A stretch of 64,000 nucleotides of DNA from Chitinophagales bacterium (lineage in GTDB: Bacteria > Bacteroidota > Bacteroidia > Chitinophagales > BACL12), in assembly GCA_020636645.1 (NCBI GenBank), contig JACJXO010000006.1, forward strand, positions 1 to 64,000. Reading direction: 5' to 3'. Shown here one piece after another: positions 24,384 to 34,666 of this stretch. The notes below the pieces were generated by a model that did no database searches, was not told the origin of the DNA, and saw only the letters and a list, made by a program, of their open reading frames with translations. Numbering within the stretch: the first letter of the stretch is position 1; each line of letters opens with the position of its first letter. The translations under genes were made by a program, and so were the position numbers.

Positions 24384-24857
24384 TCAGATCCTGATATCAA
24401 GTATCTTCATTCCCAACTTACCAGCAGGCACCTGTATCTCGACCTCCTCTCCTACCTTTCTGCCCAGGAGACCCTTGCCAATTGGAGAGCTAACAGAAAT
24501 TTTGTTTTGCTTCAGATCAGCCTCTTTCTCTGTAACCAATGTGTATTCAATCTCTTTCTTTAAACCCATATGGAACACCCTGACAGTTGTCAGTACAGAA
24601 ACCTTACTGGTGTCAATTTTTGCAGTGTCCATAACACGGGCATTGGCCAGTATCTCTTCCAATTGTGATATCTTCAGTTCCAGGAGGCCTTGTGCTTCTT
24701 TGGCCGCATCATATTCAGCATTTTCGCTCAGGTCTCCTTTTTCACGGGCTTCTTTGATCATTTGAGCCATCTCAGCCCTTCCTTTTGTCTTAAGCGTCTG
24801 GATCTCAATTTTCAATTGATCCAGACCTTCTTCTGTCATATAATTGATAGTTGCCAT
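24384..24857 (-). CDS. greA: Transcription elongation factor GreA
   Basis: GreA rescues backtracked RNA polymerase by stimulating transcript cleavage. The 157-residue protein has the coiled-coil N-terminal domain with the acidic tip in KGDLSENAEYDAAKEAQGLL and the C-terminal FKBP-like domain ending ISVSSPIGKGLLGRKVGEEVEIQVP. It is preceded by a palindromic hairpin region at 24870-24903. Confidence 0.97.
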   Translation of the reverse strand: MATINYMTEEGLDQLKIEIQTLKTKGRAEMAQMIKEAREKGDLSENAEYDAAKEAQGLLELKISQLEEILANARVMDTAKIDTSKVSVLTTVRVFHMGLKKEIEYTLVTEKEADLKQNKISVSSPIGKGLLGRKVGEEVEIQVPAGKLGMKILDIRI

Positions 24858-24869
24858 AGCATATACATT

Positions 24870-24903
24870 AAAAAAAGAAACGTTTCTTCAAAAGAAACGT
24901 TTC
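24870..24903 (-). terminator. Hairpin of two GAAACGTTTC palindromes; terminator of PorV-like gene
   Basis: GAAACGTTTC occurs at 24877-24886 and 24894-24903, separated by 7 bp. On the minus strand it can fold into a 10-bp stem followed by seven T residues, as expected of an intrinsic terminator after the PorV-like gene. Each half is itself a palindrome 20-46 nt before the greA ATG, so an operator role for greA is an alternative. Confidence 0.6.
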
Positions 24904-24926
24904 CAAATAAGTTGTTAGACAATGAA

Positions 24927-26000
24927 TTACAATCCCAGACGCACTCCCAAAGAGTGGGTTCCATCAAAAGGATCTGAAGGACGGTAAGAATAGCTTATCG
25001 CTACTTTACTGTTTCCGGTATTATTCAGTCTTGTCTGGAAGGTAACTCCGGCTGCCACTCCCGTATTAACGGTGCTGCGGAGATCCGGGTCTGAACTGGC
25101 AATTCCATTTTCATAACGGTAACCGGCCCTGATCTGGAACATTTCCTCACCTTTTACTTTTAAGCCGTACTCAACACCTCCTCCAAACTGATCTTTATAG
25201 AAAGAGTTGGAAACGAAGTTACCAACTGCTGTCAGGCGATGCTTGGAACCAAAATAGAAGTCATAAGACAAGCCAATGGTAAGCAATGATGGCAACTCAA
25301 AATTCTCAGTTCTAAAAGCAATGGTAGTGCTGTAAGTACCTTCTGGCACCTGACCACTAAAGGTCACACCATCACCCTGGAAACGCATGGGTGATCCGAT
25401 ATTTCGGAGAGCTACACCCATTTTGATTTGCTCGGGATGTTCAGCAGAACCGGTAATATACTGAATACCCACATCCATACTGACTCCGAAGGCTCTGGCA
25501 TCGGCAATGCTTTCAGAAATACCACGAATGGTAAAACCACCTGACAGATAATCAGCGAATTTGCGGCTGTAGGCCACAGCAAAATTGCTAAGTCTGGGTG
25601 TATATACGGCTCCTGTTCCTTCGGGGAGCTGTGTGGTAGTAACCGGCACTTCGCCCAGGCTGAACGTGCTTAGACTCAGCCCCAGCACACCTTCACCTAC
25701 ACGTTGGGCCAGGCCAAAAGTGTTGATGCTGATATCAGAGCCCACCAGATAATCTGTGCGTGAAAACGCAATTTCGGTGTTATTGATAAAACTCAGGCCT
25801 GCAACATTCAGATTCATTGCTTCTACTCCTTGAACAGAGGCAATGTTCAGACCATACCATCCTGAGCTTTGAGCCCACGGATTGATCAGGAGTTCAGAGG
25901 CACCTGCTTCACCCGCCCTGTCCGGATTTCCGGCGAAGGTTGATACAGATAAAGCTCCTGCTACTACAACACCGGTAATTTTTAAAAATCTTCTCATCAT
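24927..26000 (-). CDS. PorV/PorQ-like outer membrane beta-barrel
   Basis: About 357 residues from MMRRFLKITGVVVAGALS, with a signal peptide and then GEAGASELLINPWAQSSGWYG and EAMNLNVAGLSFI. These correspond to the conserved start of PorV/PorQ/UPF0164 barrels (AGASFL..., WNPAGL). Alternating strands continue to the C-terminus, VRLGL. PorV shuttles T9SS cargo to the attachment complex; PorU is not nearby, so this is a paralogue rather than core PorV. It lies 7 nt after the giant secreted protein gene. Confidence 0.8.
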   Translation of the reverse strand: MMRRFLKITGVVVAGALSVSTFAGNPDRAGEAGASELLINPWAQSSGWYGLNIASVQGVEAMNLNVAGLSFINNTEIAFSRTDYLVGSDISINTFGLAQRVGEGVLGLSLSTFSLGEVPVTTTQLPEGTGAVYTPRLSNFAVAYSRKFADYLSGGFTIRGISESIADARAFGVSMDVGIQYITGSAEHPEQIKMGVALRNIGSPMRFQGDGVTFSGQVPEGTYSTTIAFRTENFELPSLLTIGLSYDFYFGSKHRLTAVGNFVSNSFYKDQFGGGVEYGLKVKGEEMFQIRAGYRYENGIASSDPDLRSTVNTGVAAGVTFQTRLNNTGNSKVAISYSYRPSDPFDGTHSLGVRLGL

Positions 26001-26007
26001 TATCAGT

Positions 26008-29000
26008 TTAGAAGGTGTCAAGGTCAATTGGTCTGGTAACACCGAACCATTTCAACGTGCGCTCACCCAGAGCGCCGGCATCAATATGGATCAGGTAAAC
26101 ACCGCTGGCAATAGGAACATTCTTCTCATTCTTAAGATCCCATTCCAAAGAAGTATCCAGATTGTCGTTCTTAGTGGAGAGTACACCTCCAGAACTGTTA
26201 TCTACTGAAACGGCCCGATCAAACCTGCGGATCAATGTGCCATCCATCATATAGATACTGACCGTACAATTGGGTGGCAAATTGGTGATCTTGATCCTGT
26301 TGTCAACCGGGCTATTCTCATAGCCGGAATAGGCATAGTAAGGGTTCGGTACCACATTGATCAGATCCAGTGCCGATGAAGCGATATCTGTATTACCTTC
26401 TGATGCTGCAAGTCCATTAGTTGAGAAGGAATATTTAGGAAAACCTCCATTCTCATTGTTCTTAATGTTATTGATGAAGCGTCGTGTTACACGAACACTC
26501 ACTTTGGTCTCCGTTGGGATCAATCCGTCCTCCAGACTGAGTAATTCCTGACCTGTTGCCAGTATAGGTCTGTAAACGTAGATCATATTTTTGAAGATCT
26601 CACGATAGATGGTTGAACTTGGACGAGAACCATCTACCCAGGTAAGAGAGTCCATAAGACCCTGACAACCATCATAATCGGTTCTGTGTACAAATACTGT
26701 ATGCTTCCCTCCAAATACAGGGTTCACACCAGCACCATCAAAAAATCTGGAGCTGGGGTTGAAGAGCATATCATCTGCATTTCCATCTTCATTCACAAAA
26801 GGATCTTCGCCAAACAGAATATTCAACCTTCTGCCTGTTTCAACTTCAATAGCATAACCCGGGAACCAGGAACGACCCACCTCACCCGTGGTAACTTCAT
26901 TTCCATTGATGTCCTTGGAAGGCTTCTGGCGTAAATCAAGCTTGTCTTCGCCATATGGATATGTAAACTCCTCTTCTCCAGTATTTAACACCACACACTG
27001 AGACCACTTGGAGCGATCTGAAGTGAATACGATATCCACACTGGTGAGGTTAGACAATTTCAATTGCGGAAGAGAAATGGTCAAACCTAAGATCTGACGC
27101 AAGGGCATAGCATACCTTGTTGTTCCGTTTATCTGTACCAGCCCGGTAGGTGCTATGGAACCACCTGCTAGGAGTTCAAATGCCTGATTATCATCCTGGC
27201 CGCCAAGATCTGACTCATCAACACCTGAACGGATCCAGTCCAGGAATGGCACACCATCCACATCAGGGATACCGGCCAGCCATTGAAAACTGGTATTTGC
27301 ATAGGTGATGTCTGAACCAATCACACCATTATTTTCTTCCCATTCCACACCGGAAACTACAGGATCCGGACCCGGAGGATTCACTGCTTTCACTGTAACA
27401 GACAAGCCCCATTCCGGAATGATCTGCTCATTGATAAAATCAATTGGCAGGTCAGATTTGACTGTCACACCGGTGTTCAGGTTCTTCATGATCCACCAGG
27501 TAGAATCTCTGTTCAGCACATAACCTGTTGATGCACCGATTGCCGCTACAGATGAGTCATACAAAGTGACCTCAAACTCAGCGTTTGGAACCCGAAGCGG
27601 GTCATAGATCATCACATCAATCGGTGCGTTACGACCCATATAGGTAGGTGAATCATCTATGCCGTTTGCAATGATCGTGTTAACAGATTCATCCACCAGC
27701 TCGAGATAATATCCTCCATTACCCTGGCCTTCAATTTGTGTAATGTCGGGGCCATCACCATACTGAGCATTCAGTATAGTTCCATTATTCTCCGGATCGG
27801 TCTTGTGAGGTATGGCTGTATAGACCTTAATGTTATTACGTCCTTCCAGATACGGTGTTTTCTGAGAGTTCGGATTCACCGGATCGTAGGGCCTGTAATC
27901 ATTGTATGCATAGGCCACAACTGAGAAATAATATGTCTGGAAGTTGACCAGCTTAGTATTTTCAGTTGCGAAGGCGTCATCAGTTACCTGAAGAGTGTGT
28001 CTGATACCACCGTCTTCTCCATCAACCATCAGTTCAGGTACGTCAGCACCCAGCAATGGATCAAATTTGAAGTTGACCAGTTTGGAAACGCCATCCTTCA
28101 GATCACACTGGAAGATCAAACGGGCCTTAGCCGGATCGGAATATTCTGAAGGAGACACCTGACCATTTATAAGCTGATAAACTTTATAACCCTGAAAATT
28201 ATAAGTGGTATCGGTTACTTCAGGGTCTTCTGCAGCAATACTGTTTATAATAGGATCAGTTTCTTCGTATGCTTCTCCGTTGTTATTCGAATTGGTGGAG
28301 TTGGTCAGAGACAAAATGATCTCACGATCCAGCTCGCGAATACTCATATCAGGTGCATCCGGACCATCGATGAGATCAAAATCTGCATCGAACAATGCCT
28401 GTGCCTTCTGGTCAGCCAGAGCAATTGCATCAAAAGTGGTAAGGCAGCCGCCGGAGATCGGAGGACGAACCCATACTGCACCAATTACCACTTCGTTGGC
28501 TGCACCCGGTTCCAGGCGGAACGGGCCTGAAGACTGGATCATACGACGGTCTGCCGGAGGATTGGATTCTGTACACTCACTCCAGCCAAGAGGGTCTGAA
28601 GGATCACTGGGGAACATGAACGGAGTAGGATCTGTACCACCGTAGCCGTTTCCTCCATAAGTAAATGGAGAACCATCTTTCCAGCTACCTGACAGATAGC
28701 CATAATAGTGAGCGGCAACTTCCGGGTTACCGATCACAGAAAAGTCGTTGTTATAATACAGGAAGGCGGCCATACCAAGGCGGATAGAATCCACAATGGA
28801 ACCACCATCATAAATATACTTGATAGGCCCCTGGAAAAAGTCAGTACCAAAGATCGGAGGATTCTCACCGTATGAAGCAATATCCGGTCCGTCAACGGCA
28901 TCACCATTGAATGTCATACCGAGTGAAAGAGTAGTATCACAACCTACCCAGTCATCGTTGTAGAAACCAAGGTCAGAGTCAACCCAGTAACCAAAATAAA

Positions 29001-29859
29001 CTGAGTCCAGTGGCGTGGTGGCAAAGTTGATGACATTATACCTGTAGAAGGTCATGTCGTTGATCTCATCGTTTGTGGAGAACGCAAAGGCCATCGCCTG
29101 GATCTCAATACCAATGGCATCACCACCAGATTCGGTATGGATGTTTCCTTTGTCGTTATACACCCACCAGATGGCCTGGTCGCCGTCGATGTCCGGATAT
29201 TCACCATACTCTGGCTGGTAAAAACCATCGAAGTTGACATCCACAAACGGAGCCAGCGGACGGTTGATCGACAACACATCAGACTGTGATTTGCCACGTG
29301 CATACCCGTTACCAAGTCCCGGCCATTCAAAGATCACCCGGTAGGTGGGATCATATGAAATGGGGCTTGTTTCACTGGCATTGGCATATGTTGTTTTGAA
29401 ACTGTCAATAAGACTCCTGTTCACTTTCCAGTGACGGTCATAGGAAGTACAAACAGCATCATCTGTAGTACCAGCATCACTAAGCGGACCCGGCCAGAAG
29501 TCGTTACCACTCTGACGGTAGGTCTGCGCTGCGATCTTTAACTGACCACCGGCGTCAATTCCGCCGATCCACATAGCACCAGCAAAGGTTGAACTGACTT
29601 CAATTTCAGGCGGATAAACTTTCGGAATAACATACTTTCCGTTATTCAGATCCCACCAAAAGTCGCCGGCTCCCAGTATCCTGGTACGGACGTTGTTGAT
29701 ATCCAGCTCTATCTGAGCCGTAGCATCATTACAATTGGATGCCAGACGGCTGTAACTCTGGGCGTTTTTTCCAACAAGACCGATATTCTCTTTAGCCTGT
29801 ACCGACATAACGGTGAGCAGGGAGAATGCCGAGGCAACTATGATCCTTTTATTCCACAT
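26008..29859 (-). CDS. Giant secreted surface protein (1283 aa)
   Basis: A signal peptide (IIVASAFSLLTVMSVQAK) precedes a 1283-residue protein rich in Asp, Gly and aromatic residues. Its N-terminal region contains RILGAGDFWWDLNNGKY and FAGAMWIGGIDAGGQL; the middle has a PFVDVNFDGFYQPEYGEYPD-type calcium-loop-like segment. The C-terminus (VVPNPYYAYS..., IYMMDGTLIRRFDR, PIASGVYLIHI) is an FlgD-like/T9SS-type Ig fold, but 15 residues (ending PIDLDTF) follow where canonical sorting domains stop. Function is unknown. It lies between a TonB receptor and a PorV-like barrel. Confidence 0.75.
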   Translation of the reverse strand: MWNKRIIVASAFSLLTVMSVQAKENIGLVGKNAQSYSRLASNCNDATAQIELDINNVRTRILGAGDFWWDLNNGKYVIPKVYPPEIEVSSTFAGAMWIGGIDAGGQLKIAAQTYRQSGNDFWPGPLSDAGTTDDAVCTSYDRHWKVNRSLIDSFKTTYANASETSPISYDPTYRVIFEWPGLGNGYARGKSQSDVLSINRPLAPFVDVNFDGFYQPEYGEYPDIDGDQAIWWVYNDKGNIHTESGGDAIGIEIQAMAFAFSTNDEINDMTFYRYNVINFATTPLDSVYFGYWVDSDLGFYNDDWVGCDTTLSLGMTFNGDAVDGPDIASYGENPPIFGTDFFQGPIKYIYDGGSIVDSIRLGMAAFLYYNNDFSVIGNPEVAAHYYGYLSGSWKDGSPFTYGGNGYGGTDPTPFMFPSDPSDPLGWSECTESNPPADRRMIQSSGPFRLEPGAANEVVIGAVWVRPPISGGCLTTFDAIALADQKAQALFDADFDLIDGPDAPDMSIRELDREIILSLTNSTNSNNNGEAYEETDPIINSIAAEDPEVTDTTYNFQGYKVYQLINGQVSPSEYSDPAKARLIFQCDLKDGVSKLVNFKFDPLLGADVPELMVDGEDGGIRHTLQVTDDAFATENTKLVNFQTYYFSVVAYAYNDYRPYDPVNPNSQKTPYLEGRNNIKVYTAIPHKTDPENNGTILNAQYGDGPDITQIEGQGNGGYYLELVDESVNTIIANGIDDSPTYMGRNAPIDVMIYDPLRVPNAEFEVTLYDSSVAAIGASTGYVLNRDSTWWIMKNLNTGVTVKSDLPIDFINEQIIPEWGLSVTVKAVNPPGPDPVVSGVEWEENNGVIGSDITYANTSFQWLAGIPDVDGVPFLDWIRSGVDESDLGGQDDNQAFELLAGGSIAPTGLVQINGTTRYAMPLRQILGLTISLPQLKLSNLTSVDIVFTSDRSKWSQCVVLNTGEEEFTYPYGEDKLDLRQKPSKDINGNEVTTGEVGRSWFPGYAIEVETGRRLNILFGEDPFVNEDGNADDMLFNPSSRFFDGAGVNPVFGGKHTVFVHRTDYDGCQGLMDSLTWVDGSRPSSTIYREIFKNMIYVYRPILATGQELLSLEDGLIPTETKVSVRVTRRFINNIKNNENGGFPKYSFSTNGLAASEGNTDIASSALDLINVVPNPYYAYSGYENSPVDNRIKITNLPPNCTVSIYMMDGTLIRRFDRAVSVDNSSGGVLSTKNDNLDTSLEWDLKNEKNVPIASGVYLIHIDAGALGERTLKWFGVTRPIDLDTF

Positions 29860-29879
29860 ATGTTACTGTTTGCTCAATT

Positions 29880-32800
29880 TTAGAAATCAATACCGATACC
29901 CAGTCTGATACGACGAGGTATGCTATAGTTATTAGGGTTCTGCATCTTCATAGTGTACAGGTCAATGAAAGACTCGGCATTCACCTGGCCTTCAATAGCC
30001 TCCTGCCCGAGTGCTGATGACAGATAGCCGTCATCATCAGGGTTACCGGTAAAGGCATACACAGAGATCACATTTCGGTTATCAAACAGGTTCTGCACCC
30101 AGAGATAAGCATTCAGGTTCAGCTGTCTTTCTTTGGAACCACTTCCCATTGTCAGACCAAAGCTCTTGTCAAGCCTCATGTCTGTACGGAAGTGCCATGG
30201 CAATCGAGAACCGTTGATAGCGCCTTCCAGATTAGCACGGGTAGCCACACCAAACTGAGCAGTTGGGGTAGGATTCTGCTGACGAGTATAAGGTTCTCCA
30301 GAACGGGCGTTCATGGTAAGGTTCAGACCAACCAGATCCAACCAGCTTGGCTGGCTGCCATTCGGGTCATCAAAGCGGTAATCCAGCACCACTTTAAAGT
30401 TGTGGCGAGAATCATAGCTCAGTGGGATGATGGCACGCAGGTTAGGCTGACCGGATCCTACCAGGTTCAGCTGTGAGGTAGAGCTCGAACCTGTTCCGTC
30501 TGCAAACTGCAGTGTGTAGGAGGTGGACATCTTCAGGTTCTTGGTACGTTTGGCCAGATCATAGGTAACTGTCAGACCCTTAACGGTACCAAAGTCAATA
30601 TTTCCGTAAGTGGTGTACTGAACCGGGAAGGCATATGGTACACTGATGATCTGAATCATGTCACGTAACTCGCGATAGAAGGCAGAAATCTTCAGAACAG
30701 ATACTTCGTTCAGCTGCTGCTGGAAACCGATCTGGTAATCAATTGTTTTTTCGGGTCTCAGGTCAGGGTTATCGAATACGTTATTGACATTCTCCTGGAA
30801 GAAGTAGTAATCATAGGCGGTTGCCGATGTTCCTGTTGGCGGACGTTGAGTCAGGATATCATAATGAGCAAAGAACAAGGCTTCTCTGTTTGTTTCCTTA
30901 GAGATCGGGAAAGAGAATGCCACCCTTGGCATCACAGATATCTGCGGCACATAATCCTTAAAGGAAGAGCTGGGGTCAAAGTTCTCGTCTTTGATATTGG
31001 CATCCGGATCAACCAGATAAGGGGTGATCACACCTGAGCTGGAGCTCAGGGCAATTGTTCTTGGATCAGAAACCTCTTCACCATCTGCATTGAACCAGGT
31101 ATCTCCATCACGGTATCCTAAGATTACCGGAGAAGGGCTGTTATAATCATCAACATACACTGCATAATCATCTCCAATATTACCCGGGTGGGCTCCATTG
31201 GGGTTTTGGCTTCCGTCAATTTCACCTTTGGAGTAGATATCATATAAGGAGTACTTATCCTGAAGTACGCTGCGGTTGGCATCATACCGATCCACACGAA
31301 CACCTACCCGGAATACGATATCGTTAAAGTTGAATCTGTCTTGAATATAGCCGGCAGTATAAACCGGACGGAAAGCTGCAATGGGTCTGGTGTAGTTTCC
31401 GAATTCATCTTTTTCTGTAAAGAAATCTCCAAAGGAAGGTTGTGTGGTCAATTGATTACCCAAATAATCGTAACCATTGTAGAATACAAACGCGTTACCG
31501 TTATTAAGGAGTTCATCAGCGCTGAACAGGTCGAGCGACAGCACGTCCAGAGGCAGTGCATCCACGTTAATGAAGTCAAGCTGTTCAACACCATAGCCAA
31601 GCTCATTCAGTTTATCCCGCAGTTGTTCATCAAAGAATGACTGGTCTTCTGCAATGAATAACCTGTTGTAAAAAATCGTATCATAGGCACCGAACTCGAT
31701 TCCTGATGCCAGGTATTCATCATAAGAATATTGCTGGCCATCAATAACCAGAATCGGATTATCTGTATCCAGGGTCTGGATGTGACGGTTGGCCAGCTGG
31801 CGGGCAAGTGTCCAGAGTCCAATAGGCGCTACCTGATAGAAGCGTTCAATACGCTGCTGGAATTCGAAACCAAACTCTATACTGTGCTTAGAGATGTTGG
31901 CAGACTTCTTGTTACTCTTGAGGTCAAGAGCTGCGTTGAAATTAAGCCCATACTGATCGTCGTTCTGCTTGTTGTAAGAACTGAAGGGAACACCACGGCT
32001 CCACCACAAGCTGTAGGTGGAAGTGGAGTTCACAAAAGCATCGCCGTTCAGCAGACCACTACCCAGCTGGATATCAAACAACGAGCCGGGAGGCGCAGAG
32101 GCCAGGTCGTAATAAGTTTGGGTATAAGTAGCCAGTTCAGGGTTCAGAGTACCTGCATCGAAAGTTACCAGTGTGTCCTGATAGCCGGCCAGATACCATC
32201 CGTTAAGACCTGACACTTCATCTGTTCCATAGAAATATACCGGAGAGCGATAAGTATCAAATGCTCCTATATAGCCATAGTTGAAGGGATTCATTTCATG
32301 ATCCTCATCCATGCTGGTACCGTAATACTTGGTATAGTCAAACTGGATATTGTAATAAGCGTTTCCGAGAATAGAGGAAGATTCTCCTTCAGCAGCCTTC
32401 CTTTCCGGGAATCGCTGGGTGAAACGTACAAATCCACGGTATGTATTCTGATTGGAGACCGGATTGTTTTCCGGGTTCAGGAGTGCAAAGGTTCTCACAT
32501 AGTTGTGAGCAAAGAAATTCCGGTAAGTCAAACCGACCTGGAAGTTCATTGTTTTGGACAGCTTATAGTCTATTCGTGAGGTAAGTGCAAGGCCGCGGCT
32601 GGCCACATTCTGCCTTGCATCTACAACTTCAAAGTCATCGTTGGTCAGGAACTCTGTATTCTTATTGAAACCCGTACCAGTGACTGCCGGGCGAAGCGGG
32701 TTATCCAGCAAGGAAGCTGCCACGTCATCCTTCAGCTTGAAATTGCCGAAAGCTGACGGATCGCTATCTTTTTCTCCTTCATATTCTGCAGCAATGAAGA

Positions 32801-33608
32801 AACCGAGTTTGGCACTGGCAGAATCGGTGCCCTTGTTTTTGGTGATAATAGGGCCAGTGAGGAATAATGTGGCAAGATTGTATCCGTAAGGATCGAGAAA
32901 CTGGCTGGAAGCCAGTTCTACGCTACCGTTATAGTCTTTACTTGGACCGCGGGTAGTGATGGTTACAAACCCCCCGGTTGCATCACCATACTTGGGATCC
33001 ACACCACCGGTGATGACCTCCAGCTGTTCAATGGCATCCTGCGGGAGCTTTAGTGAACCGGAAACCCTTACACCATCTACTATATATTCAGTAGCATCTC
33101 CACGGGAGCCTTTGATGTTCAGTCCGCCACCTTCGTCACTCTGATACACCCCTTCCTTGGTTGCAGCAATACTGGTCACATTCCTGGTAGCTATGCGCTG
33201 AATGTCTTCCTTGGTCACCACACCACCTGTAGATGTATTTCCTTTATCAACAAGGGGAGCTTCGTACACAATGACCACCTCATCGAGCGAAACCCCTTCT
33301 TTAAGGGTAATCTCATCCAGGAAGATGATACCGGATGAAACGATGATATCGGTGATACGAAATTTGTTTCCCTGGTAAGATGCTTCCACATCATAGGTAC
33401 CTGGCACCAGACCGGACACGGAATACAATCCGTCAAAGTCGGTTTGAGCCCCGGTTTCCAGCACTCCATCCTTAAACACAGCGACGTTGGCAAAGGGGAT
33501 GCCTTCACCTTTCTCATCTACCACCTTTCCCTGTATCTCCCCTTTCTGTGCCATAGCAGCACCAGCGGATACTATCAGGATTACCAGAGCGTAGAAGAAT
33601 TTCCTCAT
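29880..33608 (-). CDS. TonB-dependent receptor with CarboxypepD-regulatory domain
   Basis: A 1242-residue outer-membrane receptor: signal peptide, CarboxypepD_reg-like domain (GEIQGKVVDEKGEGIPFANVAV, near 23-44), plug domain (VTSIAATKEGVYQ, LNIKGSRGDATEYIVDGVRV, AIEQLEVITGGVDPKYGDATGG), then a 22-strand-type barrel ending in aromatic IGIDF. No SusD gene follows, so it is not a standard glycan-uptake pair; its partner is the giant secreted protein 20 nt downstream. The substrate is unknown. Confidence 0.9.
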   Translation of the reverse strand: MRKFFYALVILIVSAGAAMAQKGEIQGKVVDEKGEGIPFANVAVFKDGVLETGAQTDFDGLYSVSGLVPGTYDVEASYQGNKFRITDIIVSSGIIFLDEITLKEGVSLDEVVIVYEAPLVDKGNTSTGGVVTKEDIQRIATRNVTSIAATKEGVYQSDEGGGLNIKGSRGDATEYIVDGVRVSGSLKLPQDAIEQLEVITGGVDPKYGDATGGFVTITTRGPSKDYNGSVELASSQFLDPYGYNLATLFLTGPIITKNKGTDSASAKLGFFIAAEYEGEKDSDPSAFGNFKLKDDVAASLLDNPLRPAVTGTGFNKNTEFLTNDDFEVVDARQNVASRGLALTSRIDYKLSKTMNFQVGLTYRNFFAHNYVRTFALLNPENNPVSNQNTYRGFVRFTQRFPERKAAEGESSSILGNAYYNIQFDYTKYYGTSMDEDHEMNPFNYGYIGAFDTYRSPVYFYGTDEVSGLNGWYLAGYQDTLVTFDAGTLNPELATYTQTYYDLASAPPGSLFDIQLGSGLLNGDAFVNSTSTYSLWWSRGVPFSSYNKQNDDQYGLNFNAALDLKSNKKSANISKHSIEFGFEFQQRIERFYQVAPIGLWTLARQLANRHIQTLDTDNPILVIDGQQYSYDEYLASGIEFGAYDTIFYNRLFIAEDQSFFDEQLRDKLNELGYGVEQLDFINVDALPLDVLSLDLFSADELLNNGNAFVFYNGYDYLGNQLTTQPSFGDFFTEKDEFGNYTRPIAAFRPVYTAGYIQDRFNFNDIVFRVGVRVDRYDANRSVLQDKYSLYDIYSKGEIDGSQNPNGAHPGNIGDDYAVYVDDYNSPSPVILGYRDGDTWFNADGEEVSDPRTIALSSSSGVITPYLVDPDANIKDENFDPSSSFKDYVPQISVMPRVAFSFPISKETNREALFFAHYDILTQRPPTGTSATAYDYYFFQENVNNVFDNPDLRPEKTIDYQIGFQQQLNEVSVLKISAFYRELRDMIQIISVPYAFPVQYTTYGNIDFGTVKGLTVTYDLAKRTKNLKMSTSYTLQFADGTGSSSTSQLNLVGSGQPNLRAIIPLSYDSRHNFKVVLDYRFDDPNGSQPSWLDLVGLNLTMNARSGEPYTRQQNPTPTAQFGVATRANLEGAINGSRLPWHFRTDMRLDKSFGLTMGSGSKERQLNLNAYLWVQNLFDNRNVISVYAFTGNPDDDGYLSSALGQEAIEGQVNAESFIDLYTMKMQNPNNYSIPRRIRLGIGIDF

Positions 33609-33664
33609 ACTACCAAGTTTTAAAAATTGTTAATAAGGCGTAAAAATATCTAAATATCCGAAAA

Positions 33665-33672
33665 CAAAAATA
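33665..33672 (-). promoter_or_regulatory. -7 box for the TonB receptor operon
   Basis: TATTTTTG on the minus strand (33672-33665) matches TAnnTTTG and would give a leader of about 50 nt. No clear TTTG lies 19-21 bp upstream. The rest of the 128-bp gap is AT-rich with no gene seen. Confidence 0.35.
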
Positions 33673-33736
33673 GGGTCCTGTATAATTTTTCAGGTCACCC
33701 GGCCGTAAAAATAAGTTAAGGCTAATGTAATCCTTT

Positions 33737-34666
33737 TTACAGGAGATCGCTGAGTTTATCCAGAAGCACCGAAGATAACAGGTATTTTGACTCTTTTGTC
33801 CACCCAGCTATATGAGGTGTTATGAGCACCCGGTCTTCAAAAGCCATCAAGGCTTCATGAACCTCTTTTTCTTTGGTTGTGTACAGGCTGAACTGCTCAT
33901 TTTCCAGTACATCAAGTGCTGCGCCTCTGATCTTTCCTGAAGACAACCCATCAATCAGGTCAACCGTACTGACCACTTTACCCCTGCTGGTATTGATCAG
34001 AATGAACGGATTTTTCATGTTATCAATGAAACTCCTGTTCAGATAATAGTGCGTTTCAGCAGTAAGCGGAACGTGAAAGCTGATAATCTCAGCCTGTTCC
34101 GAAATTTCCTGGATGGAGGCAGGTGTAACATACAACAGGTCAGTATTATTCCTGTATCTATCATACCCCAGAACCCGCATTTCCATTCCGCTGAGTTTCC
34201 GTGCAAAGGCTGTTCCTGTATGTCCAACACCAATAATCCCAATGGTTCTGCCTTTCAGTTCTATACCCCTGTTTGCCTCCCGGATCCATTTTTGCTGCCG
34301 AATTTCCTGAACCGCCCTGGGTATATGACGCAATAGTGCCAGGAGCATACCAAGAGCATGTTCAGCAACTGCATTGGCATTTCCTTCAGGCGAACTGACC
34401 ACCCTAATTCCCTTCTCCTGCGCATAGAGCATGTCTATGTGTTCCATACCAGACCCTACTCTGGCAATAAACCGTAGATTCGGAGCTGCATCTATGATCG
34501 CTTTGTCAATGGGTAGCCTGGTACTGACGATAAGGCCCTCAAACGGTGCGATCACTTCTGATAACTGCTTGTAGGAGATGGCAGGATCAGAAGTGACCTG
34601 ATGCCCGCGTTCAGCAAGCAAGCTGACCAAATCAGGGTGAACGAAGTCGGTTATCAGTATTTTCAT
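33737..34666 (-). CDS. D-2-hydroxyacid dehydrogenase
   Basis: A 309-residue NAD-dependent dehydrogenase of the phosphoglycerate dehydrogenase superfamily. Seen: the Rossmann motif GIIGVGHTGTAFARKL near residue 142, catalytic Arg in LINTSRGKVV, and catalytic His in LITPHIAGWTKES. No C-terminal ACT domain is present, so it may be a short SerA or a hydroxypyruvate/lactate-type enzyme. It overlaps rsmA by 4 nt (ATGA). Confidence 0.9.
   Translation of the reverse strand: MKILITDFVHPDLVSLLAERGHQVTSDPAISYKQLSEVIAPFEGLIVSTRLPIDKAIIDAAPNLRFIARVGSGMEHIDMLYAQEKGIRVVSSPEGNANAVAEHALGMLLALLRHIPRAVQEIRQQKWIREANRGIELKGRTIGIIGVGHTGTAFARKLSGMEMRVLGYDRYRNNTDLLYVTPASIQEISEQAEIISFHVPLTAETHYYLNRSFIDNMKNPFILINTSRGKVVSTVDLIDGLSSGKIRGAALDVLENEQFSLYTTKEKEVHEALMAFEDRVLITPHIAGWTKESKYLLSSVLLDKLSDLL

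Noticed and set aside
24927..26000. Core T9SS porV
   Set aside because: It lacks a porU neighbour, and its NLNVAGL replaces the usual WNPAGL motif; a paralogue tied to the giant protein is more likely.
24927..33608. Polysaccharide utilisation locus (SusC/SusD)
   Set aside because: The receptor has the SusC-like N-terminal domain, but no SusD-like lipoprotein, glycoside hydrolase or regulator is adjacent; the partner is a 1283-residue secreted protein.
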